From Odontesthes bonariensis (Eukaryota; Chordata; Actinopteri; Atheriniformes; Atherinopsidae): a stretch of DNA of 64,000 nucleotides. The DNA lies in contig NC_134516.1 of NCBI RefSeq assembly GCF_027942865.1, forward strand, positions 24,139,322 through 24,203,321, read 5' to 3'. Position 1 is the first letter of the stretch. Each line of letters starts with the position of its first letter. A program made the position numbers and the translations under genes. Under the pieces are notes generated by a model. It had not been told where the DNA came from. It searched no databases and saw only the letters and a list, made by a program, of their open reading frames with translations. Shown in pieces: positions 42,258 through 53,324 of the stretch.

Positions 42258-42693
42258 TCAAAGTCCGACAGTCACAATATGTTAATCAAACAGTCAAATG
42301 TTTTTCCACTTCAGCAACCAACGCCCCTACGTGTGCACACTTTTTAGATTTAGATGGCCATCTTTATGAGTGGTAGCGCTACCTTACCTATTCTGAAAGT
42401 AGTGGCCTGTGGTGAAGTTCTGAGGTGCTCTCACCGACGTCTCTCCTCGTGGCTCTCCCGTACCTGCATGCCTCCTCACCGGCCTCTGCTCACTCGCTCG
42501 CTCCTCCTCACGATCCTGTGTCCTCACCGGCGTGTCCAGTCGGCAGGTGAGCAGCTGACGCTCAGCTGATCCCAATCACAACACCAAGCCTGCTCCTTGG
42601 CTATCTCCTCCTTCCGTCCACCACCAAACGCAACAAAGTCCAACTTCAAATCTCCAGCAGTTGTCGACTATTCAGACAGTTTTTGACTTGAAT

Positions 42694-43002
42694 TGTAGAA
42701 GCTAAGCCAATGCTTTAAGCCACTGAGGTGTTTCACTTGTTTAAACCTAATTGACGCGCTTGGACCAAACCATCACGGATGAATGAGTACCCTGTTGCCG
42801 TTGAGTTTACAAACAACTCCGTTTATTTGCCTCTCATGATTACATCCGTACGGAGCACATATGTTGCTGCACAGCGGTCAAAAACTGTTTTGTCGTCCGG
42901 AAACACCTGACGAGCCCCCAAACATACATACAATATATATAGGCCACCCGCCAATCACAATCCGACAACAATTAGACAGCAATTAACAAATCTGCTCTTA
43001 CA
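42694..43002 (-). repeat. 5' LTR of the BEL/Pao element
   Basis: 309 bp with TG...CA ends. A TATATATATTGTATG stretch on the minus strand could be the promoter TATA. No standard TGG-type primer site directly adjoins it. Confidence 0.92.
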
Positions 43003-43007
43003 TATAG

Positions 43008-43452
43008 AATAAGATGTACTTCTTGCAGTTGTGACACATCATATCTTGACTGAAAGATGGACAGTCAGCATTGTATTTTCATCCCAGTAACTGGATCTAA
43101 ACAGGAGGAACTGATGCTTGTGCTGCGTGTTTCAGGTGCAGAGGAGAGTGGGGTCGACACAGCTGAGTCTGAGTATTTGGTTATAAAAAAGAACTATAAC
43201 AAATCAACTATTAGATTTTAGCTGTTTTGGGTAAATTGTCTCATCTTGGTCATATATTAACTTTACAAAAAATGTAAAGAAGCAGCAAACTGTGTGTGGA
43301 AGGACAGTGAAGCTATGAAGCATAGGAAGCACACGTGGTTGTGTTTAAACCCGTTTCATTTCCTCTGCAGAGGGCCGACAGAAGCGTGACGTCCCAAACT
43401 GGGTAATGACCTCCTCTGACTCCTTCGCCGGGTGGAGGAGCTCAGAAAACAT
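43008..43452. other. Intergenic, nothing recognised
   Basis: No gene or repeat end is seen. Confidence 0.5.
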
Positions 43453-44034
43453 GCCGGTGTTATGCCGAAAAGTGTATGCCTGCTGAGAAATGCATCCCCT
43501 GCTGGTCCCCTGCTTTAAAGAGAGTCTGGAATGGAATGATATAACTACATTAGAATTTGTTTACCCGATTAAATTAACAGATGCGTATTTCAACAAGTCC
43601 AAAATTGTCTCTAAAATTAAATTTAAAATAGTCAAATTTCATAGTTCTAGGTTCATTTTTGGATTATTTTATCTGGGCTACACTGAGTAAAGATTGATAT
43701 TCATAGAAAATGTCTCCAACCGGCTTTCTGGCTTACTGCAAAAGTGTTAGTCACGGCCCTTACTTTGTAATATTTGTACAATAATATAATAATAGGTGAA
43801 AGAGATGCTCTAAACTGTACAATTGTGGGATTATCATAAGTGTACTGTACATGTATTATTCATCTACATGAAGAAAAAAGATGAACGAATGAAAAAACAT
43901 TGTCAGCTCAATATCATCACTGTAACTTTATTGGAAAAATGTAATAATCCACACGCCTGAAACGGTTTACGCGCGCTCCCGCGAATGGGGGATGCATTTC
44001 TCGGCAGGCATGCACTTCTCGGCACAACACCGGC
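43453..44034. mobile_element. MITE with about 48-bp inverted ends
   Basis: The left end GCCGGTGTTATGCCGAAAAG and the right end, reverse-complemented GCCGGTGTTGTGCCGAGAAG, stay similar for about 48 bp, as far as GAGAAATGCATCCCC. The 582-bp unit has no transposase. The target duplication is not clear, so the superfamily is open. Confidence 0.65.
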
Positions 44035-44299
44035 TACGACCGGATCGAGGATCTGGGCAGAACCTTTTGGGCTTACTTTCCCTCCGCAGACCGACTCGGA
44101 TACAGAGTCCTTTACCCGGGAGAGTAGAAACACAAACGGGAGCTTCAGTTTGTGAAGGTTAACTTGAGTGGCTGCCCGTAAAAGCCTGGAAACAATAAAG
44201 CTGTTGAAGTGAATGAGCCTGAGTTCCATTCTTGGTCAAAGTTTAATAACACCCGTTTATAAAGCAGTCCAAATTCCATTTTTATATTCTAGAATGAGT

Positions 44300-44665
44300 T
44301 TTAATATTATGATTGATTGGCCTGTCTCCTATGCCCTTCGGGGGTCTGAGTTGGAAAAACTGCGCTATGTAACTTTGCTGGAGCTGGACCGGCCCGGGAG
44401 CTGAGCGGAAGTACTTCGACTTGCTTTCTGGCACACCTACCGCAAAAACAAATAGACCCCTCTTACGCTCCCAGGTACATTTGATTACTCTTATCTTCTC
44501 AGTCGACATAGCTTGCACCTTCTGACTCCTCGCCGGTTCGTCAACAAACGTGAAACGTGAAAGCGAAAGGGTGTTGTATTTACGATGTAACCGTACATTA
44601 CCTCCAAGCCTGTAGGGGGAGCTCCATAGTGGGCTTTTTGAGAAGTTACATTGTATTCCTTTAAT
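44300..44665 (-). repeat. Dispersed repeat, copy 2 (inverted relative to 22040-22300)
   Basis: The minus strand repeats the block from GAGGGGTCTATTTGTTTTTG to GGCATAGGAGACAGGCCAAT seen at 22040-22300. This copy extends further upstream, to an AAAGGAATACAATGTAAC end near 44663. It is an unclassified interspersed element. Confidence 0.6.
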
Positions 44666-46040
44666 AACTCAGTCTTATTGTAAATTACAGCTGTCTGTTG
44701 TTAGCACGTTAAGCTTTGATTGGTCTGGGCTGGTCTGTGGCATTATTTATAACCCTTCACCCTTGCTGTTTCCTCTCATAGCTTGTTTTCACCATGACAG
44801 CTGCTGGGTTCTTCCTGAGGTATAAGCACAAGCTGTCTTTTACAGTTTTTGAGTGATTGATTGGAAACATTAGTTAATATTGCAGTCTTACTCTTTGTTG
44901 TACATAATTTCAGGGTTTCCCTCTTTGCCTTGTTGACTGCTGCTACATGGGGTTTTCCCACTAAAGGTGTGCTGTCATCTGTTGTGGTAAAACATTACAT
45001 GCTTGTGTTAGAATATGTTCTCATCTTAACCGCTTTTTGAGTTATTGTGTTTATGTGCATGTTGTACTGCTGCTATCCACTGGGGGCAATGAGAGCAAGT
45101 TCTTGTCTGTATTCTGCACTGTTCTAACCAAGAGAATGAAGTTCAATTTACCTGACCGTTAGCAATAAAAAAGAACACAGCTATCTAACGAAAAGAAGTG
45201 TGGTTCATTGTGAATATGAGTACCGAACAAGAAAACGCAACATCTTTTGACAGGGAGTTGGTACCTTATTTGGATAAAGGACAGTCTTTGAGTTAGGATT
45301 CAATTCAATTCAAACAAGAACGAATGCCTTTCTAATCCCAAATTGAAAAATATAACATTACAGTGATTGCTTTTCCACAATTTACATATGACCTTTACAT
45401 GTGACTATGTGTCCCAGCAGGAAGCTGAGGACTTCTGTCCTGTGAATAGTTTTATCAGCTATATAAATGAATATATATGATTTAATGTTCAACTCTTCAT
45501 ACCAATTTCTATGTGTAACTATAAAAAAGATTGATTTATTTAAAAAATGACCCTGTTCTACACTTAGTCCAATTTGAGAAGAGCTAATGTTTGGATGCTG
45601 TTTTTTCTTTTTAAGTGAGTTTAAAGCTGACTTCAGCATACTTTGCCTTGAAACTGAAGGTGGGAAGTGTTTATTTCAGAGGTTTTTGGTCATTTGAATA
45701 TGAGTGACTATGAACTTTTTAAAAAATCTTCTCAGTAGAAACTTTAGAAAAGAGTGCAGACTTTGACATTTCTCAAACCTGATATTTTTCCTGTTGGAAG
45801 TATGTTGTTCCACTTTTCTGGGTTTCTGAGAGTGTTTCCTTCATGTTGGGATGCAGCAAGTCCTCAGCAGGAGTTAGAATCTTCTACAACCGGTGGAGTG
45901 AAATGTGAAGAAAAAAAGTTGCGTAAACTGATGGTGTTTATGTTTGTTTTTAAATGATGCTGCAATGATGCTTCTGAGGAGGGAACCATGGCGATCATGG
46001 AATTCCTAAGGGCTGTGGCCAGAAAGCTAAGAATCCTCTC
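44666..46040. other. Intergenic, nothing recognised
   Basis: AT-rich with short domainless frames only. Confidence 0.5.
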
Positions 46041-46184
46041 AAGATTCAAGATTCAAGATTCAAGAGGGTTTATTGTCATTCCAGCCATATACACAGTATA
46101 CAGTGCAATGAAATAACGTTTCTCGAGAATTTTTTCAGTGCAACAAACAGCAACAATAAAGAACAGCTGGGACAACAGAGGTGA

Positions 46185-47426
46185 TCAGATCAGTCTCTGA
46201 GCGTTGAGGAGTCGTATGGCCTGGGGGAAGAAGCTGTTTTGTAGTCTGGTGGTGACAGACCGTATGCTGCGGTACTTTCTGCCAGATGGGAGGGGTGAGA
46301 AAAGTCTGTGTGAGGGGTGGGAGGGGTCTTTAAGAATCCTGGTTGACTTGCGGATGCAGCGTGTGGTGTAGATGTCTGAGACGGAGGGGAGAGTGGCTCC
46401 AATGATCTTTTCAGCCGTCCTCACCACACGCTGAAGGTTTTTGCGGTCCAGTTGGGTGCAGTTACCGAACCACGCGGTGATGCAGCTACCCAGGAGGCTC
46501 TCTATGGTCCCTCTGTAGAAGGTGGTGAGAATGGTGGGAGGGAGGTGGGCTCTCTTCAGCCTTCTCAGGAAGTGGAGACGCTGCTGAGCCTTCTTTACGG
46601 TGGAGCCGGTGTTGAGGGACCAGGTGAAGTTCTCCGCCAGATGGACACCAAGGAATTTGGTGTTCTCTACAATCTCCACCGGGGAGCCTTTGATGTGCAG
46701 AGGCTCGTGGTCCCTCTGTGCTCTGCGGAAGTCAACAACCATCTCTTTAGTTTTGTCCACATTCAGAGACAGGTTGTTGGCTTTGCACCAGGTGATCAGC
46801 TTTTCCACCTCCTCCCTGTATGATGACTCGGCATTCTTTTCGATGAGACCCACCACGGTCGTATCGTCAGCGAACTTGATTATGTGGTTCGAGTCGTGTA
46901 GTGCTGTGCAGTCGTGGGTTAGGAGTGTGAACAGCAGTGGACTGAGCACGAAGCCTTGAGGTGCCCCTGTGCTCATTGTGGTGGTGCTGGAGGTGTTGTT
47001 TCCGATCCGGACTGACTGGGGTCTCTCCGTAAGAAAGTCCAGGATCCAGTTGCAGAGGGTAGTGTTCAGGCCAAGCAAGCTCAGCTTCCTAATCAGGTGC
47101 TGTGGGATGATAGTGTTGAATGCTGAACTGAAGTCTATGAACAGCATTCTGACGTAAGTGTCTTTTTTGTCCAGGTGGGTGAGTGCTAGGTGGAGGGTGG
47201 TGTTGATGGCGTCGTCGGTGGAGCGGTTGGCTCGGTACGCGAACTGCAGGGGGTCTAGGGTGGGAGGCAGATGGTTCGTGATGTGCTTCAGGATCAGCCT
47301 CTCAAAGCACTTCATGATGGTAGGGGTGAGTGCAATGGGGCGGTGATCATTGAGGCATGACACAGGCGACTTCTTGGGCACAGGGATGATGGTGGTGGTT
47401 TTGAAGCACGAAGGGGACGATGGCAC
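46185..47426 (-). pseudogene. LINE reverse transcriptase
   Basis: The 413-codon frame carries, in order, [51 protein letters not shown] (first catalytic Asp), [14 protein letters not shown] and [11 protein letters not shown] (catalytic FADD). These are followed by the thumb block [12 protein letters not shown] and a C-terminal CR1/Rex1-like region ending near [15 protein letters not shown]. The enzyme would copy element RNA at the nicked target. The polymerase domain itself is complete, but the link to the endonuclease is broken by a frame change near 47410. Confidence 0.85.
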
Positions 47427-48006
47427 TGCTCAGGGAGATGTTGAAGATGTCCGTGAAGACATCTGCCAGTTGGTCTGCACATCCCCTGAGCACACTCCCG
47501 GGAATGTTGTCTGGGCCAGCAGCCTTACATGGGTTGACTCTTTGCAGAGTCTTTCTCACTTCAGCTGTGGTCAGGCATAGCACTTGTTCACCAGGAGGGG
47601 GGGTGTTCTTCCTTGCCACCACATCATTCTCTGCATCAAAACGACTGTAGAACACGTTCAGCGTATCGGGCAGGGAGGCATCATTGTCACAGGCCGGTGT
47701 TGTTGTCCTGAAGTTAGTGATGGCTTGGATTCCCTGCCACAGCTGCCGTGTGTCTCCACTGTCTCTGAAGTGGCCGTGGATTTTCTGGGCATGCGCTCGC
47801 TTTGCATCCCTGATAGCCTGGGCCAGTGTTGCCCGCGCTCTGCTCAGGGCCTCCTTTTCTCCTGTTCTGAATGCTGTGTCTCTGGCTCTCAGCAGTGCAC
47901 GCACCTCAGCAGTCATCCATGGCTTCTGGTTAGAGCGCGTGGTGATGGATTTGATGACCGTGACGTCATCAGTGCACTTACTGATGAAACCAGTGACTGA
48001 AGCCGT
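47347..48006 (-). pseudogene. LINE linker between endonuclease and reverse transcriptase
   Basis: The frame continues directly from the endonuclease frame after one in-frame TAA near 48007. It includes [16 protein letters not shown] and [17 protein letters not shown], the latter being the fish CR1/L2-type block that opens the reverse-transcriptase domain. It loses register near 47410. Confidence 0.8.
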
Positions 48007-48905
48007 TTACTCCTCTAGGTCAGTGGAGCCGTTGGTGGTTGCTGCTTCCCTAAACATTTGCCAGTCAGTGCACTCAAAACAGTCCTGGAGGGTAGAGATG
48101 GCTCCTTCCGGCCAGGTCTTTACCTGTTTGTTGACTGGTCTGGAGCGTCTGACCAGCGGTCTGTATGCTGGGATCAGCTTGACGGAGATGTGGTCAGAAT
48201 ATCCCAGGTGGGGGAGGGGCTCGGAACGATATGCACCGGGTATGGTGGTGTAAACAAGATCCAGCGTGTTCGCTCCTCTCGTTGCAAAATCCACATGTTG
48301 GTAGAATTTTGGAAGCACTGTTTTTAGATTAGCATGATTGAAGTCTCCGGCGACAATAAGCAGTCCTTCTGGATGTTTGTTTTGGAGATCACTGATGGCC
48401 CCGTACAGTGCGGTTAGCGCTTCCTTAGCGTTAGCGCTGGGAGGAATGTACACAGCTACAACGTGCAGGGAGGAGATCTCTCTCGGTAAGTAGAATGGTC
48501 TACATCTCACGACCGCGTATTCCACCAGCGATGAACAGGACTTGGAGACTAGGACAGAGTTGTTGCACCAGTCCGTGTTGATGTAAACACACAGTCCCCC
48601 GCCTCGTGTCTTACCGCACAGCGGGTCTCTGTCGGCTCGATGCGAGACTAGTCCGTCTAGCTGAATAGCCGCCTCCGGGACGCGGTCGCTGAGCCATGTT
48701 TCTGTGAAAACATACACACAGCAGTCCCTAGTGTCCCGTTGAGTAGTCCGTTGTAGTTTGATGTAGTCCAGTTTATTTTCAAGTGAGCGGACAATAGAGA
48801 GCAGGATGGACGGGAGAGCCGGTCGGCTAGCATTAGCCATCAGCCTAGCACGGACACCGGCTCTCTTGCCCCTCTTCCGTCTTCTCTCACACCGCTTTCG
48901 GCCAG
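48007..48905 (-). pseudogene. LINE apurinic-type endonuclease
   Basis: The frame encodes VFTETWLSDRVPE (catalytic Glu), GGGLCVYINTDW, VVAVYIPPSANA, IVAGDFNHANL (catalytic Asp/Asn) and GYSDHISVKL (catalytic SDH). It is open upstream of its first Met (48840) to about 48905 with a basic stretch (RRRKRGKRAG), so the ATG at 48840 is not necessarily the true start. It ends at a TAA that looks like a single mutation, because homologous sequence continues beyond it. Confidence 0.85.
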
Positions 48906-49742
48906 TGGCGATTCTAGAGATTTATTCATGGGGTGGTAGAGGGGTGGCAGGCATATGTTGTAGGGTGGCAATTTTTTTAGGAAGCCCATCGTACTTTGTA
49001 CTTTATATGAGCCCATATACAACAGTTTTTTCAACATCCAAGTGTGATAAATTCAATATTTGGTCTACATACATGAGCATTCCACTTTTTAGTATATTAA
49101 AACAGTGTTTCCCTTGGGATTATTGTAGCAGCAGAAATGTTTTCCCCCCATTAACAATAACAAAATATGTATATCAACTGATTGCTATTCAGTATCAAAT
49201 TTACAGAAGCTGTATGTGACGATTGCTGTGTTGTGCAGCAAATCTCTTAACAAACTCATCCAAATCAAATTTTTTTGCACGTTTAGACTCAATCTCAAAC
49301 TGAGAATTGCTAAACCTGTGAGTCTGTTCTCTGACGTAGTTGAACGCAGTTGATTTTTGATGAGTTTAAGAGCTGAAAAACTCCTGTATGGTTCCAAAAA
49401 ACACGGAAATTCTGCTAGCCTTAGCCACCACTAGCATATTAGCCAACGCCAACTAGCAGACTTTTTAAGAACGGTTCATAGAACAAAAATGATATGAAAT
49501 GCCACAACTTCAATTGGTTTCAACTCAATATGTCAAAGGCTAGCCAGTAGCTAGCTAGTTATCAACGTTTTTCAGTTAGGTAGCGCCAGCTATCTAGTTA
49601 CCGAACTGGCTTGAAAAGCTATCTTGTGGCTAACCGTGACATGAGGTAAAACGTAGCTAGTGGTTATCTGGAGATTTTCTTGTGCAAATCCGTTTCATGA
49701 ATGAGACCCGAACTGGCTTGAAAATAATAATAATAACAATAC
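48906..49742. other. Unclassified repeat-like sequence beginning CAGTGGCG
   Basis: It opens with CAGTGGCGATTCTAG near 48903, like a hAT terminus, then a GGGGTGG-rich stretch. No matching right end with target duplication was found and no coding domain is seen. Confidence 0.35.
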
Positions 49743-50047
49743 TGTAGTGACTTCACGGAGGCTCTGAGACCGGCGGTTGCCGAACTGCTCTTTATTAAGT
49801 TTTACACTAGCAGTACAATCACAGAACACGGGTGACTCTCAGTCCTGCTCCGCAACCAACCCCAGGAGAGCACCAGACCTGCACACAGACCTGCCCACGC
49901 CCACTCCTCTCCCCCAATCACCAGCCCACCCCTCTCCCCCAATCACCAGCCCACACCTGAGTGACATGACCTGCGGTCCAGTGATTGACAGGGAGAGGAG
50001 GAAACAAGCCAGTCCGTGTGCTTTTACCTTAATTCTGGGTCGTTACA
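49743..50047 (-). repeat. Solo LTR with 4-bp target duplication
   Basis: TGTAGTGACTTC...GGGTCGTTACA is flanked by ATAC on both sides (49739-49742, 50048-50051). On the minus strand an AATAAA lies near the 3' end. A 24-bp block (CTCTCCCCCAATCACCAGCC) is duplicated in tandem near 49905-49955. No partner LTR or interior exists nearby. Confidence 0.75.
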
Positions 50048-51057
50048 ATACTTTTATTTTGTACAGCGCCTTCCATCTATGAGGAATTATAAACGTTTCG
50101 AAACCATATTACACTTTGATGAATGTATCATGATTTTGTGTGAATGACAATTTATTTTCGCTGCGTTTGAACAACAGGATTACGATATACATTTGTGGTC
50201 AAATATGTACCGCATGTTTATGGGTGGGCAGGGGCGTATCTAGCCATTTTGGGGCCCTAGGCAAAATATAGACATGGGGCCCTCATTTTTTAAATACACA
50301 CATAAAACAAATTACCATCCCAATACCCTTACTTTAAATTGAGATTAAAGAATCGCAATAAACCAATACTGCACTGCCACTAACAATGGTATCAACTCTC
50401 CACAGTAAAATCAGTTTCAGATTTCTCCAGCATTTGCCAAAATTATATGTTTATTATTCAGATCAAACGAGAGAGAGAGCACGAGAGAGATAGAGATTAG
50501 AATTTCCATGACACAAGTAAATTACATGTGAAAATCAAATAATGTTTTCACTGCCAGAGATACAAAATGATCTTATGCTTAACAGAACTAAAATACAAAA
50601 TGGACATGAGTAAAACCACCATTTACATTTACCAATGAAAGGACCAACGAAAAGATTTTGTGTGTGGACAGGAATAACAGTGGTTCAGTGTTTGCTTTGA
50701 AAGCAAAATCAAGCCATAGGAATGATTTAGAAATTTGAGGACTTCCCAGCACTTCACAAAATTCCAGCATTATCCTAGAAGTAAAGCCCTCCCTCAAAGG
50801 CCTGCCTGCCAAAGTATTTTGTGAGTGTATGTGTACAGAATAACAACAATATATCAACATAGTAAATTGGGGATTTTTTAAAAGGCTTAGACAGGCTGGA
50901 TATAGATAGTTAGATACTGTAGCTGGCTAGTTAGATACAGGCCTACACAATTTAGTAAGTAAATGTGTATTGATACTTCAAATAAGTCTTTGATACGTTT
51001 TGCTTTATTTTATAACAGCATTTAACCTACAGAAATAAAATGCAGATGATGGCGCGT

Positions 51058-51249
51058 TCACCTACCTCCACATATTTTACAGTCATTAAGTCCGCCGTGG
51101 GCAAAACTGAAGTCACTATTACATACAGTGCACCTCGCCACGGTGTCATCATTCTTCACCTTCTCTAGACATGGATATACTTTAGTATATTCTGCTGTAA
51201 AATGAGTCTTATATTTTCGTTTTTTACTCGAGGATTCACCCTCTGCCAT
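51058..51249 (-). pseudogene. hAT transposase first exon (zinc-finger-like)
   Basis: 63 codons starting MAEGESSSKKRKYKTHFTAE. They contain CTVCNSDFSFAHGGLNDCKI, the CxxC...HGG pattern of the N-terminal DNA-binding finger in one hAT group. A donor-like GAG-GTAGGT follows. No catalytic exon is found downstream, so it is a remnant. Confidence 0.55.
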
Positions 51250-51569
51250 TTGGCAGGATGCACAGTTTTGAGTGGTAACTTAAGTGACTGTCAGAGTGTA
51301 AATCGAAGCCCTCCCACACCGAACGTTTTTGGCTTATTTTGCTGACTAAACCAATCAGCGCGCCCTCTGACAAGCAGTCGCCCTGAACGCTGGTTGAACA
51401 GAGCATCACTTTGGACAGATACGCACAAGTTTCACAAGCAACCTCTCACACCCCTCTCTCTCTCGTGCCGGCGCAGTCGAAACGCGCATGGTGCACGAGT
51501 TGTTGTATTGCCGGCACGCTCTCACTCGCATTGAAAAAAAAAACAAACAAAAAAAAAACACTCCCTTTT

Positions 51570-51604
51570 CACAAAGAGAGGTTAAGTTACCTCTCTTTGT
51601 GAAA
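51570..51604. repeat. Hairpin CACAAAGAGAGG / CCTCTCTTTGTG
   Basis: Arms of about 14-15 bases around a short loop; part of a longer MITE-like block with further self-complementary CTCAGAGTTT stretches. Confidence 0.6.
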
Positions 51605-52599
51605 CAGGCTAGAGTTACCCCTCTTTCTCGGGGTTGAGTTACCTCCCTCTGTGAAACGGAAAACTCAGAGTTTCCCTGATTTCAGGGTTAACCAACTCAG
51701 AGTTTTCACTAAACCTGCTTCGTGAAACGGACCTCTGGTCAATCATGAAGCATTATAAATAAATATAGCATTATAAATAAATATCCAAGTCAAGTATCAA
51801 TGTTTTTTGAATGATTACCTTCTCTCTTTCTCCCTATCTTCTTTTTCTCTGTCTGTATCCCTGTTACTCTTCATCTGTGTCCCTGGTTTGCCTTCAAGCT
51901 CCTCTGCTTCACACCTGTCTCACTCATCTCTTCTTCATGTGCTTTTCCTGCCCTTTATCAGGTCTCATTCTCTCATTTTTTCAGCAGTGCATCTGCAATT
52001 CTTTTGTTCTCTGTCCGTTTCTTTCTTTTAGCATTACCACTATCATAACTCCGCTTCATTTTTCACCGAGTCGCATACAGTTCCCTCGCTTTGATTTGAA
52101 ATCACGTTATGTCGCACATTGCTACGTCATCATATTCTGGACTAGTCCAATGCACAATGGATGGGGGCATGTGTGCTTGGACAATTATTATTTAGGCATT
52201 AGTTCGGTGTTATGCTGATATTTCTGTTTTTTTTTATAGAAATATGTTTTTTTAATTTACATAAGTAACAAATTAACATTAGTTTTTTTGTGTATTTACT
52301 TTGGCTGGGACGGTCAGATTTGGGGGCCCCTATGAAAGACAGATTTGGTTGGGGCCCTATAGGCAAATGCCTAGGTTTGCCTAATGGGAGTTACGCCACT
52401 GACAATAGACAGTCTGTGTTAGGCTACTTCAGTATAAGGGTACAAAACTATCCTTCAGAAGGTACTGCCCCAGTGACAAGCCATCGTACCCCTAAAGGTA
52501 CAATTCTGTACTTTATTTTCTGAGAGTGTATTTTTAAACTGTTTTTTTAAATTCTTAGATTGTTTATAATTGTATAAACATTTGTATTGCTTTATTATG

Positions 52600-52666
52600 T
52601 CTTGCTACTGGATGCTTTAATTTCCTTCGGGATCAATAAAGTATCTATCTATCTATCTATCTATGA
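52600..52666 (+). repeat. Retroposon 3' tail with TATC repeats
   Basis: TTTCCTTCGGGATCAATAAAG is followed by about five TATC units, the plus-strand version of the tail at 15945. Confidence 0.65.
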
Positions 52667-52721
52667 ATTAAGGGTTCAATTGTTTTCAGTGCAGAGCTTC
52701 TGCAGTCTCCAGCCTGACTCA

Positions 52722-52970
52722 TCTGTGGTGCGTTTCTGGAGACCCAGGTGTCCAGCAGCAGCAGAAGTCTCTGCCGGTGATATCTCCCGGTGCTTTTCAC
52801 AGCCACGAACAGGGAGCGCTCCTCCGCGCCGGGCCAGCCGCCTGAAATAAGTTGAGAAAACATCCGCGCCCCCTGCAGCAGGCAGCTCCTTCTGGTGTCC
52901 GCCAGTGAGGACAGCCTCCCGGCCACCAGCAGACAGGTGACCGCGGCTGCAGCAGCGCGAGGTCCCGCTG
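52722..52970 (-). pseudogene. Fringe-like first-exon sequence, inverted copy (minus arm)
   Basis: The minus strand encodes [20 protein letters not shown] followed by [10 protein letters not shown], the conserved start of the catalytic domain of fringe N-acetylglucosaminyltransferases (Notch O-fucose extension, Golgi). Upstream is a GC-rich hydrophobic stretch with AAAAAVTCLLVAG, like a type II membrane anchor. The stem residues DVFSTYFRRLARR lie in a different frame from the catalytic part. The donor GT present in the plus arm is AT here (CACAG-ATGAG). The arm is therefore dead or was never an independent exon. The fringe paralogue (lunatic, manic, radical) is not resolved. Confidence 0.7.
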
Positions 52971-53020
52971 TGCTGAAGGCGAGCCTCGGTCCCCCGGCAG
53001 GCTTCCACATGTTTTCTCAA

Positions 53021-53324
53021 CAGCGGGACCTCGCGCTGCTGTCGCCGCATTCACCTGTCTGCTGGTGGCCGGGAGACGTCCTCACTGGCGGACACCAGAA
53101 GGAGCTGCCGGCTGCAGGGGGCACGGATGTTTTCTCAACTTATTTCAGGCGGCTGGCCCGGGAGAGGAGAGCGGTGAGCGGCCCCGCGGAGGAGCGCTCC
53201 CCCTCGGCCGGTGGAGCAGCTCACACAGGCTGACCTGTTCGTGGCTGTGAAAACCACCGGGAGGTATCACCGGCAGAGACTGGAGCTGCTGCTGGACACC
53301 TGGGTCTCCAGAAACGCACCACAG
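53021..53324 (+). pseudogene. Fringe-like first-exon sequence (plus arm)
   Basis: A near-copy of the minus arm with about 55 extra bases in the stem region. It encodes DVFSTYFRRLARERR and, after a one-base register change near 53200, [20 protein letters not shown] and [10 protein letters not shown]. It ends at a normal-looking donor CACAG-GTGCAG. The following exons of a fringe gene are not found in the window. GC content is far above the surroundings, as in a CpG-rich first exon. It may be a detached duplicate, a pseudogene, or a real first exon with an assembly error. Confidence 0.65.

Larger units (their letters stand above)
37375..43002 (-). mobile_element. BEL/Pao LTR retrotransposon, complete with TSD, deletion derivative
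   Basis: Two 309-bp LTRs (37375-37683 and 42694-43002) are identical by eye over their full length, and TATAG repeats directly outside both ends (37370-37374, 43003-43007). The interior holds one minus-strand frame of 1461 codons with Gag, protease and integrase features but no RT/RNase H core. Identical LTRs mean very recent insertion, while the missing enzyme core means the copy probably used proteins from a full-length relative. The element sits just upstream of the NLR gene, in the same orientation. Confidence 0.93.
46045..48905 (-). mobile_element. Rex1/CR1-like LINE, nearly full-length, 5' truncated
   Basis: A single ORF2-type protein is spread over three minus-strand stretches: endonuclease (48007-48905), linker (47347-48006) and reverse transcriptase (46185-47426). 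The 3' end has three TTGAATC-type tail units near 46056-46080. One stop codon and one frame change interrupt it, so it is a fairly young dead copy. The 5' end joins foreign sequence near 48905. Confidence 0.87.
50231..52401 (-). mobile_element. hAT-like element with a first transposase exon
   Basis: The left end CAGGGGCGTATCTAGCC plus GGGGCCCTAGGCAAA mirrors the right end GGGGCCCTATAGGCAAA plus GAGTTACGCCACTG. Flanks do not show a clean 8-bp duplication. A minus-strand exon at 51058-51249 looks like the start of a hAT transposase. A palindrome-rich MITE-like block (51560-51730) is nested inside. Confidence 0.5.

Noticed and set aside
41653..42285. Plus-strand open frame of about 210 codons
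   Set aside because: It is the antisense of the BEL/Pao coding frame and has no domain.
48902..52401. One large hAT element from CAGTGGCG (48903) to CGCCACTG (52401)
   Set aside because: Flanks show no 8-bp duplication, and a second better left end with matching sub-terminal sequence lies at 50231.
52895..53233. Plus-strand open frame of 112 codons across the fringe palindrome
   Set aside because: It crosses the palindrome centre; only its end (DVFSTYFRRLARERR) matches the fringe stem frame.
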